From assembly GCA_900321035.1 (NCBI GenBank), contig ONUH01000002.1, positions 152,365-216,364 of the forward strand: a DNA stretch of 64,000 nucleotides, in the 5' to 3' direction. This document shows, piece by piece, positions 49,845-58,221 of the stretch. Position numbers and translations under genes: made by a program. The stretch is from an uncultured Selenomonadales bacterium (GTDB lineage: Bacteria; Bacillota; Negativicutes; Selenomonadales; Selenomonadaceae). The notes beneath the pieces are model-generated. The model worked only from the letters and a program-made list of their open reading frames with translations. It ran no database searches and was not told the DNA's origin. Positions within the stretch are counted from its first letter, which is position 1, and each line of letters starts with the position of its first letter.

Positions 49845-50966
49845 ATGAAGCAGCGGGACAGGACCCTCGACATCGCGAAGGGAATCAGTATGGTCCTCGT
49901 GGTGTCCTACCATATCATTTTGTGCTCGCCGGAAACGGAGAATCTTTTTGAATACATCTGCGGCGTGTTGAGCTTTTTCACCTTCGCCGCGGGCTACACC
50001 TACCGGCCGGGGCGCAGGACTTTCGGCGAGAGCGTGATGAGCCGCGTCACGGGCATGATGATTCCCTATTTCAAAATTTCCTTCGTCGCGCTGACGCTGT
50101 CCTGCCTCTATTACCATTTCACGCGGGGCGTGGATTGGAGCTGGTGCGGGGATCAATACGCGTTCACTTATCTCCGAGCCGAACTGCTGGAGATGATTTG
50201 CCCCGGCTATTTTCGGGGCTCCGACCTCCTGTATAAGCTCGTCAGTCCCGGCTGGTATCTTTGGATGCTTTTCTTTGCCAGCGTCTTTTTCTACGGGGCG
50301 GCGGATTTTGCGTTGCAAAGCCGGAGGCGACTGGCGGCGATAGTCGTTTTGTACGGCTTGATTTCTTACGGATTGCTGGAGCGGGGAATTGCCCTTCCCT
50401 ACGGGATGCAGTGCGCCCCCGTGTATGCGGCGGTGATGCTTCTCGGCGCGCATTTCGGACAGCACCGGCTGCTGAATTTCGACGAGATGAGCGCCGGGAG
50501 AAAACTCTTCTTCGCGGCGCTGTCCGTTGCCGTCATCGGGATTTCGCTGCATTACGATTTAGTGGTGCGGACGTTCTTCGGCCAGTTCCGGGAGCTGCAC
50601 ACTTACGCCGACGGCGTGATCTGGTATATCGTTTTGGGGCTTGCCGATTCGTTCCTTTTGATGTGGCTGTCCCACACGATTGAAAAGCATGGCGGCGCAG
50701 TCGCCGTCTGGCTGGGCTTCTTCGGGGCGGGTACGATCGTCACGCTGCTGATTCACGGACCGTTCAGCCTTTTGTGGTTCGATCTTTTCGGCGTCCCGTG
50801 CAAATTCGCGATGTGGGTGCGCGACTATACCGTGAGCGAGCTTTTGATTTCCGTCACGGTGTTCCTGCTGACCATAGCGTGCTGCCATATCGTGCTGCGT
50901 CTGCGGGAACGGTACAGGACGCTGGCGTGTTGCGGAAACGGCGCAGACGGGCGCAAAAACGATTAG
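49845..50966 (+). CDS. Acyltransferase-3 family membrane protein
   Basis: The 373-residue integral membrane protein begins QRDRTLDIAKGISMVLVVSYH, the usual opening of acyltransferase-3 (OafA/NodX-like) proteins, with the family RxxxxDxxKG pattern. About ten hydrophobic helices follow. Such enzymes O-acetylate surface polysaccharides, using acetyl-CoA across the membrane. I chose ATG at 49845, with GAAGGA 7 nt upstream. A frame from ATG 49797 would translate the direct repeat. The same repeat follows a good AAGGAG-ATG at the end of hsdR, so the gene may once have started there, coupled to hsdR. Confidence 0.78.
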   Translation: MKQRDRTLDIAKGISMVLVVSYHIILCSPETENLFEYICGVLSFFTFAAGYTYRPGRRTFGESVMSRVTGMMIPYFKISFVALTLSCLYYHFTRGVDWSWCGDQYAFTYLRAELLEMICPGYFRGSDLLYKLVSPGWYLWMLFFASVFFYGAADFALQSRRRLAAIVVLYGLISYGLLERGIALPYGMQCAPVYAAVMLLGAHFGQHRLLNFDEMSAGRKLFFAALSVAVIGISLHYDLVVRTFFGQFRELHTYADGVIWYIVLGLADSFLLMWLSHTIEKHGGAVAVWLGFFGAGTIVTLLIHGPFSLLWFDLFGVPCKFAMWVRDYTVSELLISVTVFLLTIACCHIVLRLRERYRTLACCGNGADGRKND

Positions 50967-50977
50967 GAGGCAGAAAA

Positions 50978-51568
50978 ATGGACGCTTATGAAGCAATCCT
51001 CACGCGGCGGAGCACGCGGAAATACAAAGCGGACCCGGTGGCGCCGGAAATCCTGCAAAAGGTCGTCGAGGCGGGACGCTATGCGCCCAGCGGCGGGAAC
51101 AACCAGACGAATCATTTTCTCGTGGTGCAAAGCCCCGACGTCGCAGAGAAGCTCGTCGGGCTCGCGGAAGCCGCCTTCGCGAAGATGGAGGCGGACGAGA
51201 ACACCTATCCCAGCCTCCGCAATTCCATCCTCGCGTCGAAGAAGGGCGGCTATGTGTTCACATACCGTGCGCCGGTGCTGATCGTCGTCGCGAACCGAAA
51301 GGATTACGGCAACAACATGGCCGACGCCGTCGCCGCCGTCGAGAACATGATGATCGCCGCCAACGCCCTCGACCTCGGTAGCTGCTATATCAATCAGCTT
51401 TATTGGCTGAACGAGGAGCCTTCCCTGCTGGCGGCGCTGCGCGAACTCGGCCTGAAGGAAGACGAGCGCGTCTATGCCTCGATGGCGCTCGGCTACGCCG
51501 CCACCGAGGACGGCCTTCCCAGCCGGAAGCCCCTGGCGCGGAAAGGAAACGAGGTCACGTTCCTGTAA
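50978..51568 (+). CDS. Nitroreductase-family flavoprotein
   Basis: The 196-residue protein has the nitroreductase FMN-binding sequences LTRRSTRKYKADPV and AGRYAPSGGNNQTNHFLVV near the N-terminus and ALGYAATEDGLPSRKPL near the end. It reduces nitro compounds, quinones or similar substrates with NAD(P)H; the physiological substrate is unknown. AGGAGG precedes the ATG at 50978. Its stop overlaps the start of the SRAP gene (TAATG). Confidence 0.9.
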   Translation: MDAYEAILTRRSTRKYKADPVAPEILQKVVEAGRYAPSGGNNQTNHFLVVQSPDVAEKLVGLAEAAFAKMEADENTYPSLRNSILASKKGGYVFTYRAPVLIVVANRKDYGNNMADAVAAVENMMIAANALDLGSCYINQLYWLNEEPSLLAALRELGLKEDERVYASMALGYAATEDGLPSRKPLARKGNEVTFL

Positions 51569-52140
51569 TGTGCGGAAGATACGCCGCCGACGGCGAGACA
51601 AACGACTGGCTGCGGACGTACTGCCGCTGCCCATCCGAGGAAATCCTGCGCACGGGCGACGTCCGACCGGGGGAACGCGCGCCCGTCGTCGTCGCGGGCA
51701 GCCCGAAACCCATCGCCGTGTCGATGACGTGGGGCATACCGGGGGCCGACAGCCTCATCATCAACGCCCGCGTGGAAACGCTGTGGGAAAAGCCCACCTT
51801 CCGGCACCTGATCGAGCATCGGCGCTGCCTGCTGCCCGCTTCCTGCTTCTACGAATGGGACGCCGGCAAGCATAAGGTCACGCTGTACGGGGAAGAAAGC
51901 GGGCCTCTGTTTCTGGCCGGCATTTATCAGGCGGACCCGGAAGGCGGGCGGTTCGTCATCATCACCGCCCCCGCCGACGAAACGGTGAAGCCGATCCACG
52001 ACCGGATGCCCGTGCGGATTCCCGGGGCGCGCATCGGCGAATGGCTCTCCAACGCAGAGCGGGCGCGGGAAATCCTGGACACGGCAGTCGTCCCCCTGCG
52101 AAGGGAACAGGACGCGGAGCAGCTGCGCCTGTGGGAATGA
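51568..52140 (+). CDS. SRAP (HMCES/YedK)-family abasic-site protein
   Basis: The 190-residue protein starts MCGRYA, whose Cys2 forms the covalent link to abasic sites after removal of the first Met. NARVETLWEKPTF, RCLLPASCFYEWD and KPIHDRMPVRI carry the conserved Asn, Glu and His residues. It shields abasic sites in single-stranded DNA through a DNA-protein crosslink. It is coupled to the nitroreductase gene by a one-base overlap. Confidence 0.95.
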   Translation: MCGRYAADGETNDWLRTYCRCPSEEILRTGDVRPGERAPVVVAGSPKPIAVSMTWGIPGADSLIINARVETLWEKPTFRHLIEHRRCLLPASCFYEWDAGKHKVTLYGEESGPLFLAGIYQADPEGGRFVIITAPADETVKPIHDRMPVRIPGARIGEWLSNAERAREILDTAVVPLRREQDAEQLRLWE

Positions 52141-52177
52141 CGGCTCCCGTGCAGCCGTGAAGCCGTCCTGTACGCGC

Positions 52178-52217
52178 AAAAAGCCGAAGACCGCCGCGCA
52201 GCGGGCTCCGGCTTTTT
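52178..52217 (+). terminator. Rho-independent terminator after the SRAP gene
   Basis: AAAAAGCCG pairs with CGGCTTTTT around a GC-rich loop region, followed by the T-run. Confidence 0.75.
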
Positions 52218-52277
52218 CTTTGTCCGGCAGGAAACGGGACGCGGCGATAATTTTTGCGCGACAATCGGGCGAGAATG

Positions 52278-52286
52278 TGATATAAT
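52278..52286 (+). promoter_or_regulatory. Extended -10 promoter of the symporter gene
   Basis: TGATATAAT is an extended -10 element; GCGACA lies 18 nt further upstream as a weak -35 box. Confidence 0.6.
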
Positions 52287-52344
52287 AGCGCCGCTTTCAT
52301 CATACCATTGTCCGCTATAGGCGGACGCAGGAGGGATTCTGTTC

Positions 52345-53700
52345 ATGGAAAGTTTTATCCCGATGCTGAACAGCATCGACTCGATCGTCTGGGGACCGCC
52401 GCTGATCGCGCTTTTGGTCGGCACCGGCATCTATCTGACCGTGCGCCTCGGATTGATCCAGGTGTTTCGGCTGCCGCTGGCGCTTTCGCTGATTCTCGGC
52501 GCGAAGAACCGCGGCGAAGGCGACGTCAGCAGCTTCAAGTCGCTTTGCGTGGCGCTGTCCGCTACGGTCGGCACCGGCAATATCGTCGGCGTCGCGACGG
52601 CGGTGAAGGTCGGCGGCCCAGGCGCGCTCTTCTGGATGTGGATGGCGGCGTTTTTCGGCATGGCGACGAAGTACGCCGAGGGACTCCTGGCGATCAAGTA
52701 TCGCTCGAAGGACGAGAACGGCGAGGTGGCCGGCGGCCCGATGTATTACATCCTGAACGGTATGGGCGAGGCGTGGAGGCCTCTCGCTACCTTCTTTGCC
52801 GCCGCCTGTATCCTCGTCGCGTATTTCGGTATCGGTACGTTCCCGCAGGTCAACGCCATCGTCGATTCCGTGCATCTGACCTTCGGCATATCGAAGTTCG
52901 TGACGGACGCCGTGCTGACCGTACTGGTTGCCGCCGTCACCTTGGGCGGTCTTAAGAGCATCGCGAACGTCGCCGATAAGGTCGTGCCGTTCATGTCCGC
53001 CGTTTACGTCGTGCTCGGCGTCGGCATGATTATCGCGCATATCAGCGAAATTCCCGACGCCGTCGGCATGATCCTGACCGACGCTTTCACGGGCCAGGCC
53101 GCGGTGGGCGGCTTTGCCGGCTCGACAATGATGATGGCGATGCAGAGCGGTATCGCCCGCGGCGTGTTCTCCAACGAGTCCGGTCTCGGCTCCGCGCCGA
53201 TCGCCGCCGCCGCCGCGAAAACGAAATGGCCGGCGGAGCAGGGCCTGATTTCTATGACGGGCACTTTTATCGACACGATCATTATCTGCACGATGACGGG
53301 CCTTGCGCTGATTTTCACCGGCGTCTGGTGCGGCAATGCGGCTGGCGCGCAGATGACTTCCAACGCCTTCGCGGCGTCCTTCGGCCCTTCGGGCGCTGTG
53401 GTTTTGACGATTTCGCTGGTACTTTTCGCGTTCACGACGATTCTCGGCTGGAATTATTACGGCGAGCGCGCGGCGATTTATCTCTTCGGCACCAAGGGGC
53501 TTATGCCGTACCGCTTGATTTTCATCGTGCTGATCGCGTCCGGCGCGTTCCTGAAGCTCGAGGCGATTTGGATTCTCGCCGATATCGTGAACGGCCTGAT
53601 GGCGATCCCGAACTTGATCGCGCTGATCATGCTTTCGCCTGTTATCGTTTCAGAAACGAAGCTTTATATGGAACACGGAAAGACCCACGGCGAGGAATAA
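52345..53700 (+). CDS. Sodium:alanine symporter family (AGCS) amino-acid transporter
   Basis: The 451-residue membrane protein has the AGCS layout of about ten to eleven helices and the family sequences VALSATVGTGNIVGVATAV, AFFGMATKYAEGLLAIKYR, GGPMYYI and GIARGVFSNESGLGSAPIA, then TILGWNYYGERAAIYLFG. It imports alanine or glycine with sodium. It stands alone between its own promoter and terminator. The substrate is inferred from family. Confidence 0.92.
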   Translation: MESFIPMLNSIDSIVWGPPLIALLVGTGIYLTVRLGLIQVFRLPLALSLILGAKNRGEGDVSSFKSLCVALSATVGTGNIVGVATAVKVGGPGALFWMWMAAFFGMATKYAEGLLAIKYRSKDENGEVAGGPMYYILNGMGEAWRPLATFFAAACILVAYFGIGTFPQVNAIVDSVHLTFGISKFVTDAVLTVLVAAVTLGGLKSIANVADKVVPFMSAVYVVLGVGMIIAHISEIPDAVGMILTDAFTGQAAVGGFAGSTMMMAMQSGIARGVFSNESGLGSAPIAAAAAKTKWPAEQGLISMTGTFIDTIIICTMTGLALIFTGVWCGNAAGAQMTSNAFAASFGPSGAVVLTISLVLFAFTTILGWNYYGERAAIYLFGTKGLMPYRLIFIVLIASGAFLKLEAIWILADIVNGLMAIPNLIALIMLSPVIVSETKLYMEHGKTHGEE

Positions 53701-53710
53701 TCTTGTCTAC

Positions 53711-53741
53711 AAAAAAAGAGAGCCGAACGGCTCTCTTTTTT
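53711..53741 (+). terminator. Rho-independent terminator after the symporter gene
   Basis: AAAGAGAGCCG pairs with CGGCTCTCTTT around AA, with T-run and A-run on either side. Confidence 0.9.
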
Positions 53742-53758
53742 ATTGGTAAGCTCTATTA

Positions 53759-53791
53759 GCGGCGACGGGAAAACACCCCGCCGCCGTTTTT
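53759..53791. terminator. Second hairpin with T-run
   Basis: GCGGCGACGGG faces CCCCGCCGCC, followed by TTTTT. It may back up the symporter terminator. Confidence 0.55.
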
Positions 53792-53825
53792 ATCGAATAA
53801 AATGTAAAAAAAAGACCAAAACGAA

Positions 53826-53866
53826 AACCCGCGTGGGGAAAAATCCTCGCGCGGGTTGTTTTTGGG
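53826..53866 (-). terminator. Terminator after the ribbon-helix-helix gene
   Basis: AACCCGCG pairs with CGCGGGTT with AT-rich flanks, 13 nt beyond the stop of the minus-strand gene at 53,879. Confidence 0.6.
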
Positions 53867-53878
53867 AGTATTCGCTCT

Positions 53879-54112
53879 TCAAATCCCCAACTCCTTATAT
53901 ACGTCTTCCGCCGGATATGTTTTCTGTTTTCCGCTTCTGATCTCGGAAAGGATTTTTTCGGAAAGGTAAATATCCTCAATCTCGTCCAAATAATCCTCCA
54001 GCAACAGATTGTAATAAAAACTTGTGGAACGATGGGTTTTCTTGGCAAGGAAATTTACTCTTTCTTTTAATTCCGAAGTTGTCCGGAAGCTCACCGTTGC
54101 TGTCATTGCCAT
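53879..54112 (-). CDS. Ribbon-helix-helix antitoxin-like protein (RelB/DinJ type), orphan
   Basis: The 77-residue protein starts TATVSFRTTSELKERVNFLAKK, a ribbon-helix-helix DNA-binding beginning, followed by SFYYNLLLEDYLDEIEDIYL and KTYPAEDVYKELGI, as in RelB/DinJ-like antitoxins. GGTGA lies 5 nt before the ATG at 54112. The partner toxin would be expected directly downstream, but only terminators lie there, so this is an orphan or the toxin was lost. It probably binds its own promoter region. Confidence 0.8.
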   Translation of the reverse strand: MAMTATVSFRTTSELKERVNFLAKKTHRSTSFYYNLLLEDYLDEIEDIYLSEKILSEIRSGKQKTYPAEDVYKELGI

Positions 54113-54246
54113 ATAGTTCACCACTTTCGTATTACATGCTATACACTATATTCATTTTGCCAATATCCCGATCATTCAAAAACCAACCTTATTTGCTGTC
54201 ATTCTATATGCGTTCTGATCAAAATTGGCTAATTCCAAAGCCTTCC

Positions 54247-54506
54247 CCTTTGCTGGATTGGCAACCTCCCTCTGTGAGGGAGGCAACGATTGCCCTCCCC
54301 TTGAGGGGAGGGTCCCGTCGAAGACGGGGGGTGAGGTGGCTGTAACGTAACGCTTGCGTTAAACGTCGGAGTTGCAACACCTCATCCGTCAGTCCTGCGG
54401 ACTGCCACCTTCCCCTCAAGGGGAAGGCAATAGACCTCATCCACCAGCTTCGCCGGCCCCCGTAACAGTCCACCGGGCTATTTCGCCCCATAAGGGGTGG
54501 GCTGAA
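54247..54506. repeat. REP-like palindromic repeats, three tandem modules
   Basis: This gap between the antitoxin and SLH genes holds no gene that I can see. It contains CCTCCCTCTGTGAGGGAGG, CCTCCCCTTGAGGGGAGG, CACCTCATCCGTCAGTCC...GGACTGCCACC, CTTCCCCTCAAGGGGAAGG, and CCCACCAGCTTCGCCGGCC with GCCCCATAAGGGGTGGGC. Orientations alternate, so large secondary structures are possible. Confidence 0.75.
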
Positions 54507-54526
54507 GGCCTCTGGAGCAACGCCTC

Positions 54527-56017
54527 TCATCCGAGCTTTTGGACCATGCGCTTGGCAATCAGGATCGCCTGCTCGCGGGTGGCCTGGGCATAGCCTGTGG
54601 CTTCTTCGGATTCGGTCGTCGCGCGGGGCGCGAACTTGTTGCCGCCGACGCCGTCGATGACGCCTTTCGCCCGCATGAAATAAACGCTGTCCTTCGCCCA
54701 GCCGGAAATGTTCTTGTCGTCGGCAAAGGGCGCGGGCGTCTCGAACATCCCCCGGAACGTCCCGGCATAGTTCCCGTCGGTTTCCAGCGTCCAGCCGTCG
54801 ATGGCGATCTTCTTGTAAAGGCGGGTCAGCATCGTCGCCGCCTGCTCGCGGTTCAGCGCTTCCTCCGGCGAGAAGGCGGTCGGGCTCGTGCCGTTTGTCA
54901 CGTCGATATTGTAGGCTTTCAAAACCTCGGCGTCCGTGGTGTCGGTGAAGGGATTGGGCGCGTAAGGTTCGGCCTTCATGTCGGTCAGCGCCTCGTAGCA
55001 CTTGACGCTGACGGCGGCGAATTCCGCGCGGGTAATCGGAGCGGTCAGGTCCGCGCCTTTCAGGCGGTCGGGAATCAGCCCGAGGGCTGCGGCTTCTTCC
55101 AGCTCGCTCTTCGCCCATTCGGACGCGGTGAAGGCGGACGCCTCTCCCGCACTGTCGGGCTTTTCATTTTCCGTGGTGTCGGGTGTGTTGGCGGTATTGG
55201 CGGCGTCGGCAGCGTCGGGCAGCACGGGCGGAGCCTCGGTTTCCGGCGCAGGCATTTCCTTAGCGTCGGTGGCGTTGGAGGAATCAGACGGCGCGGGCGG
55301 GGCCTCGGCTTCCGGCGCGGGCATTTCCTTCTGCGTGCCGTTCAATCCGATGGAGGTTTCCGGCGACCACGGGGAGAAAATACGCTGCTTCTCTTCGCTG
55401 TCCCCCCAGTATTCAAGTACCAGTCGGCAGCGAACGGTCAGCGTGTGGTTCGTCAGGTCGTAATGATAGTTGACGCCGCCGTCGCTCATGGTAAACCGGG
55501 TGACAATCGGCGCGAGGAACCCCTCTTTCCCCTTTTCCAGATAGGTCAGCCAGCTCAATTCCATATTGTCGCGGGCTTTGCCCGGATTGTTGCTCAGTCC
55601 TTCATTGACGTGGAAGGCTAAATTGTGCGGCACGTCCAGTCCGGGCCAATCCGCGGCGTCCCACTCGGCGTCATACTGCCACGGGCCGTCGTCGACGCTG
55701 GCGTCGGTCTGGAGATAGAGGTGGTAATCCTCGACGCCGAAGCGGGCGGCAAAGCCGTCGCGTCCGTCGTTCGCATCGCCCCAGCGATTGTAAGCGCCGG
55801 CCAGCGCCAGTACGTCCTGGGGCACGACATACCACATGGTAATGGAGTCGCCGTCGTCTTTCTTGCCGTCGTATTGCAGAAACGGCGCTTGCGTCGCGGT
55901 GATTTCCCCGGACGGGAAAAACTCCTCGACGATTTTCGGCGCCGCCATGACCCTGAGCGGCAGCAGCAAAAGCGCCAGCGCAAACGCCATGAGCGCGGCG
56001 GAAAGCTGTTTTTTCAT
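54527..56017 (-). CDS. Exported protein with three C-terminal SLH motifs
   Basis: The 496-residue product has a signal peptide (LSAALMAFALALLLLPLRVMA), a ~210-residue N-domain of unknown type rich in aromatic residues, a Pro/Ala linker with two near-identical units (KEMPAPEAEAPP and KEMPAPETEAPP), and three SLH motifs, of which APITRAEFAAVSVKCYEAL and LNREQAATMLTRLYKK are clearest. In Negativicutes, SLH domains bind peptidoglycan-linked polymers or polyamine-modified peptidoglycan and tether the envelope layers. It is downstream of the spermidine-synthase-like gene on the same strand, 38 nt away, which fits a polyamine-envelope link; that link is inference. Confidence 0.82.
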   Translation of the reverse strand: MKKQLSAALMAFALALLLLPLRVMAAPKIVEEFFPSGEITATQAPFLQYDGKKDDGDSITMWYVVPQDVLALAGAYNRWGDANDGRDGFAARFGVEDYHLYLQTDASVDDGPWQYDAEWDAADWPGLDVPHNLAFHVNEGLSNNPGKARDNMELSWLTYLEKGKEGFLAPIVTRFTMSDGGVNYHYDLTNHTLTVRCRLVLEYWGDSEEKQRIFSPWSPETSIGLNGTQKEMPAPEAEAPPAPSDSSNATDAKEMPAPETEAPPVLPDAADAANTANTPDTTENEKPDSAGEASAFTASEWAKSELEEAAALGLIPDRLKGADLTAPITRAEFAAVSVKCYEALTDMKAEPYAPNPFTDTTDAEVLKAYNIDVTNGTSPTAFSPEEALNREQAATMLTRLYKKIAIDGWTLETDGNYAGTFRGMFETPAPFADDKNISGWAKDSVYFMRAKGVIDGVGGNKFAPRATTESEEATGYAQATREQAILIAKRMVQKLG

Positions 56018-56055
56018 TGTCTTTCCTCCCTATATGAATCTCCGTAAGACGCCCG

Positions 56056-57666
56056 TTATGTCAGCGCCTTTCGCAGTCCCTCGATCCCGTCGCGGCGGTA
56101 AACTTCCTTATAATATTGCAGCTCTTTTTGGATGAGCCCGTCGATGGCCCGCATGCCCAGGAGCTCCACCGGGGCGCAGTCGTCGGTCAGCGGCTCGCCG
56201 CCCCGCGCGGGAGACTGCCAGTGCGCCGCCACATGACGCATCAGCGAGGAGAGCTCCCGGTCCGGCAGCTGCGCCGCGAGCCGGGGCAGCCGGTCCAGCG
56301 TGGCCTCGTCCCGCGCGGCGAAAAGGGCGAGATTGGTATCGCCCGCGACCTCGACGACGCGGATGGTGGGGAACACGGCGGCGATAGTGTCAATCAGCCG
56401 CTCGTTGATGTTGCCGGGGCCGCCGGCGCGCATATTGAGATTCACGGCCATGACGCCGCCGGGAGCGAGACGCTGCTCCACGAGCCGGAAAAATTCCACC
56501 GAGCTCATCTGGAACGGGATCGTGATGTCGCGGAACGCGTCCACCATGACGACGTCGTAGCGGGTTTCGTCCATTTGCAGGTAGGCGCGCCCGTCGTAGG
56601 CGACGACGGGGATTTCCTCGGGCAGCTCGAAATATTTCCGCGAAAGCCCGATGATTTTCTCGTCGATTTCGACGCCGACAGCATGCGACGAGGGGAAATA
56701 CCGGCGGCACTGCTCGGCGAAGGTGCCCGTGCCCATGCCCAGGACCAGCACGCTCCCGCCGTTCGTCAGCGTCGGAGCGGCCAGCGCGTAGTCGAAGTAC
56801 ATGCCGGTCAGGGAGCCGTCCTTGACGCGCTTCGACTGGACGCCGAACATCACGTTGGTGGAAAAGACGGTCTTCCGTTCGTCGTCCTTGACCTGCAGAT
56901 AGTTATAGACGGATTCCCCCTCGTAGGCCAGCCCCGTCTCCCAAAAGGCGGGGCTGCTTTTCGCGCCGAGGACCGCGCAGAGGAGGAACGCGAGGACGGA
57001 CAGCAGGGCGAAGCGGGTGCCCCCGCCCGCGCGCAGGAAATAGCCAAGCCCCAGCGCCAGCAGCACGCCCGCAAAAATCAGAAAGGTCGCCGCCGTGCCC
57101 GCCGCGGGAATCGTCACGAAGGTCGGAAGGAAGGTGCCGATGATGCTGCCCGCCGTGCCCGCCGCGCCGATGCCGCCCACGACGCGCCCGCTCTCGTCGA
57201 GGCTTTTCGTCGCGTATTTGACGAGGGACGGCGTGACCGTGCCGAGCAGCAGCAGCGGGAAAACGAAAATCGCGATGCAGGACAGGAACGCCGCCGCGAC
57301 CAGGAGATTCGTCTCCACGGCGACAATCAGGACGCCAGAAATCAAGGCGATGATATATTTCCCCACGACGGGAATCGCGGCGATCCAGAGGGCGGCGACC
57401 ATCAGCCGCCGATAGAGCCGCGCCGGATCTGGGTCGCGGTCGGCGAGGCGGCCGCCCCATACGTTGCCGAGAGCGAGGGCAATCATGATGACGCCGATGA
57501 TGATGGTCCAGACGATCTGAGACGCGCTGAAATAAGGCGCCAGCAGGCGGCTCGCGCCGATCTCCACCGCCATGACGGACATGCCCGCGAAGAACGCCGT
57601 CGCGTAGAGGTAGGATTTGCTTTGTACGGGAGATTTCCGCCGTTCATGGACGGAAGATGACTGCAT
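56056..57666 (-). CDS. Membrane-fused spermidine synthase-like protein
   Basis: The 536-residue product has about seven membrane helices in the first ~240 residues (YLYATAFFAGMSVMAVEIGA, IIIGVIMIALALGNVWGGRL) and then a spermidine-synthase/SAM-type domain with VLVLGMGTGTFAEQCRRYF, AVGVEIDEKIIGLSRKYF, VVAYDGRAYL and YDVVMVDAFRD. Such fusions are widespread and may make polyamines or related aminopropyl products at the membrane. The ATG at 57666 has AAAGGAAG 8 nt upstream, preferred over GTG at 57675. The SLH protein gene follows. Confidence 0.85.
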   Translation of the reverse strand: MQSSSVHERRKSPVQSKSYLYATAFFAGMSVMAVEIGASRLLAPYFSASQIVWTIIIGVIMIALALGNVWGGRLADRDPDPARLYRRLMVAALWIAAIPVVGKYIIALISGVLIVAVETNLLVAAAFLSCIAIFVFPLLLLGTVTPSLVKYATKSLDESGRVVGGIGAAGTAGSIIGTFLPTFVTIPAAGTAATFLIFAGVLLALGLGYFLRAGGGTRFALLSVLAFLLCAVLGAKSSPAFWETGLAYEGESVYNYLQVKDDERKTVFSTNVMFGVQSKRVKDGSLTGMYFDYALAAPTLTNGGSVLVLGMGTGTFAEQCRRYFPSSHAVGVEIDEKIIGLSRKYFELPEEIPVVAYDGRAYLQMDETRYDVVMVDAFRDITIPFQMSSVEFFRLVEQRLAPGGVMAVNLNMRAGGPGNINERLIDTIAAVFPTIRVVEVAGDTNLALFAARDEATLDRLPRLAAQLPDRELSSLMRHVAAHWQSPARGGEPLTDDCAPVELLGMRAIDGLIQKELQYYKEVYRRDGIEGLRKALT

Positions 57667-57821
57667 GGGATTCACTTCCTTTGTGGTAGTTTTTATTCGA
57701 CAAATTCAGGTTCTTTTCCTTCCTAAAAATATATAGCGGGAGATTAAATGGGATTTTCTTTTGCGAAAGCTTTTGGCAAAGAATCTCAGATTATTTATCA
57801 TCGTAAAATTTTCTTGCAGGG

Positions 57822-57873
57822 GCGCCGCCCCTCGTAACAGTCCACTGGACTGTTACGCCCTGCAAGGGGAAGG
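57822..57873. repeat. REP-like palindromic repeat
   Basis: GGGGCGCCGCCCC, then GTAACAGTCCACTGGACTGTTAC, then CCCTGCAAGGGG: the same modules as at 31.5 and 41.5 kb. It lies in the 555-nt gap between two divergently transcribed genes. Confidence 0.7.
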
Positions 57874-57996
57874 AAAGGATTTGATGCCGCGAAAACCCTA
57901 ACCCGCAAAAATGGGCTAAAGTATAAGTCGGCAAGAGGCTTAATCGCGGGATGAAGTGCCCGACAAGTTGTTCTGAACTTTCACCGCGGAATCTCC

Positions 57997-58088
57997 GGCT
58001 CTGCAGAGCCTTTCAAGGGTGTCCAGCGGGAGCGTAGCTCCTGCTGGTGGGGATTCAAAGGGGCAAAGCCCCTTTGAAAAGCGCTTTG
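57997..58088. repeat. Stack of four distinct palindromes upstream of the aldolase gene
   Basis: GGCTCTGCAGAGCC (57997-58010), AGCGGGAGC/GCTCCTGCT (58025-58045), TTCAAAGGGGC/GCCCCTTTGAA (58054-58078) and AAAGCGCTTT (58078-58087) stand in a row. The type differs from the REP-like family. The rest of 57,667-58,221 shows no gene. Confidence 0.6.
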
Positions 58089-58221
58089 CAAAGAAAATGA
58101 GCCGATGAAAAACTCCCATAATAAAACCTTACGCAAAAAAATAAAACCCCAAAACAAGGAATTTTTGTTCCTTGCGGCGAATATATAAAAATAATTTGCA
58201 TTTTTGGAAGGAGACAGGCCT

